Shown: positions 58,382 to 64,000 of the stretch, piece after piece
Position numbering within the stretch: position 1 is the stretch's first letter
Layout of the letters: each line of letters starts with the position of its first letter
Origin: Pycnococcus provasolii
Taxonomy: Eukaryota > Chlorophyta > Pseudoscourfieldiophyceae > Pseudoscourfieldiales > Pycnococcaceae
Length of the DNA: 64,000 nucleotides
Reading direction: 5' to 3'
NCBI GenBank assembly: GCA_938743325.2
Contig: OW568870.1
Span: 682,001 to 746,000, forward strand
Position numbers and translations under genes: made by a program
Notes under the pieces: model-generated
Seen by the model: the letters and a program-made list of their open reading frames with translations, nothing else
Database searches by the model: none
What the model was told of the DNA's origin: nothing

Positions 58382-60126
58382 TACGAAGCAATAGCCGCGC
58401 GAACAAAGGAAAACACGCCACGCGCCACGAATAAAACGAAGCTAAGAATGGCGGCGAAAATCGCACCTTGAACAAAGCGATCACGTCGCTTGCGGGCGGC
58501 ACCTTCGCTGTACGAGTACTTCATGTCACTGAGAATTGCAATCGACGACTTCTCACATAGTGCTGGTCCAAACAATTTGTTGCAGATAGTGTCGAGTATC
58601 AGTGGAAACACAAAAAGGAATGTGCCCAGCTTACCAGGTCTATCAAACGAACGGGACACCTTCACGAGCGACTCCGCATCCTTCGCACGCTCTCTCGAGT
58701 ATTCATCAAGGCCCTCAAGTACCGAATCAGGCGTATCTACGGTGACATCATCCATGGCTTCCGTCGACGTTCTTGCATTGACTCGAGCAGTCGCCATTGC
58801 CAGGGCTTTCGACAGGATGACGACGTCTTCGAATGCTGAATTCACGCCCTGGCCGAAATACGGTTTCACGGCATGGATTGCATCACCCAGTAGGGCGACA
58901 TTCCCGTGATGGAGCTTAGGGTATGTGTAGGAGAATGAAGGCAGGTTTTTGGGCGACTTTTGTGCGAAGCGTTCGAGGTCTGCATCCTCCATGTACGGTA
59001 GCAGGAAAGGAAAGAGATCCTTGAAGAAGTTCCTTGCAGCCTCCGCGGTAGGCTCCATCTTCGCCAAGCGCTCGTCGTCTGGCTTGAAGAGAACGACACA
59101 TATCATGTGGCCGTCGCTGGTGGGTAGTGCGTCAAACGTAATCCCAGACTTGCTTCGACCACCCCAATTAGTTTCGTCGAAGCGAACCTTCTCATCGCTC
59201 GGCTCCGTCGACCCGTCGGGCATTGTGACTTTTGTCGTTGTCGCGAAACGACCTGTAATGTTCCTCAGCGCGAGAGTTTTATAAACGAGTTTATTGTCAT
59301 CGACATAGCGACGGCTCTTCACGCCGTTCTCTGCTAGGTATGACCGAACTGCGGATGCAGCTCCGTCTGCCCCAATGACCAAGTCGCACAGAATCGTCGA
59401 CTCGATACCCTCGGCATCTCGTAAGGTGATTGCAGTGCGCTTGTCCGAGCGCGCCTCCACACCCGTGCACTCAACGCCGAACTTCACATTCACGCAGCTG
59501 CCGTGCACGTCACGCACATGGCTCAGCAGCGCGCTTTGCAGCCTGTCGCGCTGGAGCACTTGCGTGGTGTAAAGCTTGTCGCGGCGCAGCGTGGCAACCG
59601 AGTTGCCTTCGTCATCAAAGCTGAGTCTCCCCAGCGCGGGTTGGCAGTTGGCAAGCACTGCATCCCAAGCGCCCAGCTCAGTTAGCGCAGTTTGGCCGCG
59701 AGCACCAATACCAAGCTGATAGCTGCGTTCCGGATTTCCCCACTCTTTCGAGTCAGGTGGTGGTGGTTGCGACAGCGCCTCGTAGACGCGAACGTCGTAC
59801 CCCCTCTTGGCGAGTGCGCATGCTGCCGCCAGTCCCCCAGGTCCTCCTCCCACAACACCAGCGACGAGCCTAGTCCTTGATCTCTCATCACGTGTGTTTG
59901 ACTCAGGTGGCTCCGTCACAGTTATATTAGTGGTACTTGTGGTGGTGGTGGTGCTACTCTGTACCAGTCTAACAACTCTCAGTTCGTGTGCCGCGTGGCG
60001 TACTCGCCTCGGTGCGTGCATGCACACCGTTGTAGTGTGTGCTTGTGTGCGCGATGCAGAGGCGTATTGTGGCCGAGTGTTGAGGCTTCTTCGTCGCAGC
60101 GCCAGCGTGTTGCGTGCGACGGTCAT
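58381..60126 (-). CDS. FAD-dependent monooxygenase, kynurenine 3-monooxygenase-like
   Basis: 581 residues from ATG 60126 (MTVARNTLALRRRSLNTR). The first 85 residues are basic and Ser/Thr-rich without acids, consistent with a mitochondrial or plastid targeting sequence. Then the Rossmann motif AGVVGGGPGGLAAACALAKR (GxGxxG about 93-98), DLVIGADGAASAVR (the DG motif) and LLGDAIHAVKPYFGQGVNSAFEDV (the GD motif), which with FGQGVN is the KMO pattern. A C-terminal hydrophobic helix (FAAILSFVLFVARGVFSFV) could anchor it to the outer mitochondrial membrane, as in KMO. Substrate unproven; other aromatic hydroxylases share these motifs. Confidence 0.75.
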   Translation of the reverse strand: MTVARNTLALRRRSLNTRPQYASASRTQAHTTTVCMHAPRRVRHAAHELRVVRLVQSSTTTTTSTTNITVTEPPESNTRDERSRTRLVAGVVGGGPGGLAAACALAKRGYDVRVYEALSQPPPPDSKEWGNPERSYQLGIGARGQTALTELGAWDAVLANCQPALGRLSFDDEGNSVATLRRDKLYTTQVLQRDRLQSALLSHVRDVHGSCVNVKFGVECTGVEARSDKRTAITLRDAEGIESTILCDLVIGADGAASAVRSYLAENGVKSRRYVDDNKLVYKTLALRNITGRFATTTKVTMPDGSTEPSDEKVRFDETNWGGRSKSGITFDALPTSDGHMICVVLFKPDDERLAKMEPTAEAARNFFKDLFPFLLPYMEDADLERFAQKSPKNLPSFSYTYPKLHHGNVALLGDAIHAVKPYFGQGVNSAFEDVVILSKALAMATARVNARTSTEAMDDVTVDTPDSVLEGLDEYSRERAKDAESLVKVSRSFDRPGKLGTFLFVFPLILDTICNKLFGPALCEKSSIAILSDMKYSYSEGAARKRRDRFVQGAIFAAILSFVLFVARGVFSFVRAAIAS

Positions 60127-60449
60127 GGCGGTACAGTTCGTGCGATCGAAAAGATGGGAAGGGGAAGGGGAAGGGGGAAGGGGAAGGGGGTTGGTTGTCC
60201 ACCACAAACGGCACGAGCACGAGGACACTACGAGAGATTTTCATCGGAATCTATCCCGGCCGTGCGCCCTTCGCAGACGTGCCACCATAACCCCTAATCT
60301 GGACATGCCCCCTTGCGTTTGGGTGTTTCCGAACCCCCATTTCTCGTGCCCGGCCTTTTCCCCTTAGTTGTTACCCTACTTCTTAGTACTTACTCTCGCT
60401 CGCCCAAAAGGTTTCCAAAAGTTCCAACACTCCTGTATCCCACAGCAGC
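60127..60449. promoter_or_regulatory. Divergent promoter region, KMO-like / UGGT
   Basis: A polypurine tract of GGGGAA repeats (60159-60191) lies 33 bp from the KMO-like ATG. Further elements are TAACCCCTAATC (about 60287) and CCGAACCCCC (about 60330), both like motifs at other starts. No gene seen. Confidence 0.5.
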
Positions 60450-63200
60450 ATGGCGGTGCGTTTCGGCGTTTCGGCGATCCGCCGAGCAGCAATAGCAGCT
60501 GTGCTTTGTGTGATCGTACGACACGCTACAGCCAACTCGGCGTCCACGCTCGAGCCAAAGGGGGCGGATATCAGACTCACCGCGCCTTGGCCGCCGTCGC
60601 CCACGCTGCTCGAGGCGGCGGAGCTTGTGGCCGAGGAAGGAAACGAAGCTTTCTGGCGCTTCGCGGATCTGTTTTCGCAAAAAGAGAATGCGGGAGCAGA
60701 AACGTCGTGCCACGAACGTATGATGAGACTTGCCAAGGAGGCGCTCGGTGCACGTGCACCCATCGCCGAGTTGATGCCGGCGGCTCTGGCGCTCAGACAG
60801 GCGGCGCCCAAGCTCGAGGCGGCGAGACAAGTCGCAAGCCGCGTCAGCGACGAGGCGGCAAAGACGATCGGCGGAGCATGCTGCTACGTCGAGCTGGGGA
60901 GAACGCACATCACGAACAAAATTTCTGACGTGCAAGCATTCGCATCCAGTTCGACAAGTGATGTGAGCGTCGACGCTGTCACATTCCCCTTCGATCACGT
61001 TCACAACGCGTCGGCTACTGGACCAACGGCGGTCCTTCACGCCGCCGTTGGCACTACCTGCTTTGCCGAGTTTCATGCCGCACTTTCCGTGCTGTCCAGC
61101 GAGGGCAGACTTCGCTACGTCCTTCGTTCGTGGTACGGCGGCGAAGACGCATGCGGCGGCGGGTGCGCAGCCGTTGGCGCCGCGGCTAGCTCTCTGGCGC
61201 TTAGCGGGTACGGAGTGGCACTTGACCTCAAGAGCATGGAGTACAAGGCGATCGACGACACGAAGGTGAACGCGGATGGGTCCGCAGACGAGGACGGGGA
61301 CAGCGATGCGGAGCTTGGCGGATTCCTATTTGCCCGGCTGAAGCAACGTCGTCCGGAGCTCGCGGGGAAGCTCTCCGAATTTCGCCGTTCCATCGCGAGT
61401 AAGCACGCCCGTTCCGACGACGTCAAGGTGTGGGAGATGGGTGATCTAGCGCTCGCCGCAAGCCAGATCGTCGCTTCGTCGTCTGAGCCGCTTCGACTCC
61501 TCACAGACGTGAGCGGCAACTTTCCAAGTCTGATGGGAACGCTTTCCAAGATCAAAATCAATAAGGCTTTTCAGAAGGAGGTTGACTCAAATCAGAAACT
61601 CGTCGAGCCGGGTATCAATCGCATGCTTTTGAACGGACTGGTCACAGATCTTGTGGAGGCGGATCCATTCAAAGTGCTTACCATGCTCCGCGAGGAGGTG
61701 CGCCTTTTCGGCGACGTGGCTGCTTCCGCGCGCGCCTTTGGGGCTGATGGTGTTTCACGCGCTCTTCGGGTGGCGCCGCCTTCAGCGTCTTCCGGCGAAG
61801 ATGAGGCACTTGGCGAAATTACGCGCATCGACCTCACCGGATCAGACGCTGCGGGATCCCTCGAGGAGGGAGGCGTGCTCGTGTTCAACGACCTTGAGCG
61901 AGACTCGAAGTACAAGCGATGGAGTTCCAGCTTGCGATCGATGCTTATGCAGCAGCATCCAGGGCGCCCAAGTCTGGTGGCACGTAACCTCATCACCACA
62001 GTTGCCGCGGTCAATCCAGCGAGCGCGGGAGCCGGCGACTTGTTTGAGCTCTTCTCAGCCTACCAGCGCAGCCAGATGCCCATCCGCTTTGCCGCGCTGC
62101 TCTATGATCCCAGCGTTGTTGGCGTTGCGCAGAGTGACACAAAGTCGAGCTTCGCAAAAGCCAGTGACGCGGGTAAGGCGATGCGAGCGACATTTTTGGT
62201 AGCTACACTGTATGGTGGCGACGCGGCATTGGATTACCTCTCCGCGGCGGCAACGAATCGAGACGAAAAGCAGATGGACATGAATGCCATGATGATGATG
62301 ATGCAGGGTGGAGGCATGGGTACGGTGCGAGGCACCGGCCCGATGAATTGGAAGGATCACTTTGCACCGGCGCTGAAGAAGACTGTCCTTTCCAACAAGG
62401 GAAGGAAGAAGGCCAAGGGAGTGCGCGTAGATCATCTGCGCAGCACCCACCCACTTCGCGTGCTTTCGGAGAAACTTGCGGAGTTGCCGTCGCGCCCCAA
62501 GTCGGACAAGGAGGTGTTGGCCGTGCTGGAGGACAACGTTCTCGAGGACGTGCTGTCAGCACTCACCATGGAGTGCACAAAAGCGGCAATGGCACGAGGT
62601 ATCGCCGCCACTAGCGCGGCATTCGAAGACAAAGTGTCTATCGCCTCTGCTGACGATGAATACGAGGAGGTGCCAGGAGAAGCGCAGGGCCCATGGGCAT
62701 TCCTCGTGAACGGTCAGTACGTGCACTCCGCGCTACCAATTACACAGCAATATCCCGCGGAATCGCTTTTCGGGCACGTATTTCAGTCAGAGTCGCATCG
62801 ACTGCGCAGGCTTGTACATGACGGCATTTTGAAGGATAAGGACAAGAACCTGCTGAAGACGATTTCGAAGCACTTTCACGCGAGTCCTAAATTCTCCACA
62901 ACAGCCATGGACACCCATAAGCTGAATCGGCGCATGCGATACACGGGTATACGGTGGGATGCCGGCGACGCGACACCGGAGACGCCTGATCTAGACGCAA
63001 GCGATGTGCACTACTACCATCCTCGTGGCACCGAGGACGACGTGAAAGCTATTACGCAGTGGTGCTTTGGAGAGCCTAGCGAGGCTTTGGGTCGCAGCGT
63101 GCTGATGGCATGTGCAAACCGCATTCTCGATGTGGAGGCGCTCATGTCTGGAACGTCGGCGGCTTCGAAGGCTGATGTCGGTGCTGACGACGACGACGAA

Positions 63201-63232
<32 letters not shown>

Positions 63233-64000
63233 CGACGATGCAGCAGCGGGAGATCCCGCCAAATCCAATAGCCGCATGGCTCTCTTTCCAATCGTCCCGT
63301 CTACCGCTTCTGACTCCTCGACACCTGATCAGCTTGCGGCGCTTTTCACGGCGGCGACTGGCTTAAAAACGCGAGGCGCTAAGGTGCTGCGATTTATCGT
63401 GGATGTTGCGCAGGCGATCGACGGCGGTGGAACACATGCGGAGGCACGCTGTTCGGCACCTGATCTCGAGGCTGCTTATGCTGATTTGGGGAAAGCACTT
63501 TTATCCCTTCGAGGCGCGCCTTACAAGGCTGGTGCAACGCTTCCAAAGTCTATTTCGAATTGGGCTGATGCTTGTGGTGTGCAAACATCCGAGCTAGCGA
63601 AGCGCTGGTCGAATCACGAGCAAATCTTGAAGGAGCTTTCCCGTGCCGCAGCTCTATACGCGCAATCACTTCCTACCACAGCATCGATGGGACACGGCGC
63701 TGTAGTATCGAACGGCTACGTCGCTCCTGTCACGGCGCAAAATTCCCTTGTACCATTCGACGCTTCTGACGTGGCGGCTCTGGAAGCTCGCGCGCTTAAC
63801 GAATATGCGCGGGACCTGCTGGCCATAGCACGTGACGAACGAGCGGCGGCAAGCAAGCGCGCGTCAGACGTGTCAGCAGACGAAGCTCTTCCCGCGAGGC
63901 TGTCGAGTGCAGTGGCTGCCGCGAGTGGCCTGCTTGCCACGCGTGTTGATACATCGTCCAAGCGTGCACGTTCAGTTTCTGCAGCGATCGCTGGTGCATT
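60450..64000 (+). CDS. UGGT: UDP-glucose:glycoprotein glucosyltransferase (C-terminus cut by right window edge)
   Basis: The frame runs from ATG 60450 off the right edge, at least 1,183 residues. A signal sequence (AAIAAVLCVIVRHATA) is followed by the UGGT start (IRLTAPWPPSPTLLEAAELVAEEGNEAFWRF). The thioredoxin-like domains of the folding sensor follow. The window ends before the C-terminal GT24 glucosyltransferase domain. UGGT re-glucosylates misfolded N-glycoproteins in the ER lumen so that calnexin/calreticulin rebind them. Two low-complexity inserts are notable: Met-rich MDMNAMMMMMQGGGMG (about 62277) and an Asp run from a GAT array (about 63196-63240). Confidence 0.88.

Overview
The window reads as nuclear DNA of a small, flagellated green alga, most likely of prasinophyte type. 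The organism is inferred from gene content, not from a database match. Pointers are a plant-type organellar deoxynucleoside kinase, an AP2-domain protein, a glomulin/ALF4-like protein, chlorophyte-style hydroxyproline-rich (SPPPP) blocks, and several cilium or tubulin genes (vasohibin, CFAP97-like, polycystin). The genome is compact and intron-poor: four introns are visible, all GT-AG and about 80-110 nt long. No rRNA, tRNA or CRISPR array was recognised.

Layout. 1-8.2 kb: tricorn-like protease (cut by the left edge), lysine-methyltransferase-like protein, possible small secreted Cys-rich protein, F-box/zinc protein, plastid-type unknown protein. 8.2-16 kb: aldehyde-oxidase/xanthine-dehydrogenase family enzyme, nitronate monooxygenase, DNAJC9-like J-protein, glomulin/ALF4-like protein. 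16-24.3 kb: cyclic-nucleotide-binding protein, vasohibin, ribosomal protein eL37, OLA1 GTPase. 24.3-29 kb is an accessory island: 5'-truncated Fanzor (TnpB-family) nuclease, poly-C tract, GC-rich array and a perfect palindrome, a COMM-domain protein, a Mutator-like (SWIM) transposase remnant, degenerate telomere-like repeats and an AP2-domain protein. 29-43.4 kb: small membrane protein, proteasome ATPase RPT4, Piezo channel, CFAP97-like protein, dNK, amidohydrolase, and a glycosyltransferase fused to a MYND finger. 43.6-64 kb: a giant polycystin, a TSP1 membrane protein, a KMO-like monooxygenase and UGGT (cut by the right edge).

Architecture. Genes alternate strand almost perfectly, so the window is a chain of head-to-head and tail-to-tail pairs. 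Most tail-to-tail gaps are tiny (25-260 bp). Head-to-head gaps of about 160-990 bp carry recurrent elements: TTAGGG telo-box-like runs, an AAACCCCGAA element, and polypurine/polypyrimidine tracts. The alternation fails mainly in the mobile island.

The most striking gene is the polycystin. Joining two long ORFs across a 103-nt intron gives about 4,243 residues. One transmembrane segment lies near the N-terminus and five near the C-terminus. Read as a six-helix TRPP channel, this puts about 3,200 residues into the extracellular S1-S2 loop: three Pro-rich shafts, two sets of propeller-like repeats, Ig/HYR-like modules and the TOP domain. It faces a TSP1-type surface protein across a shared promoter and lies about 6 kb (gene to gene) from a Piezo gene, so the region is rich in putative mechanosensory and surface functions.
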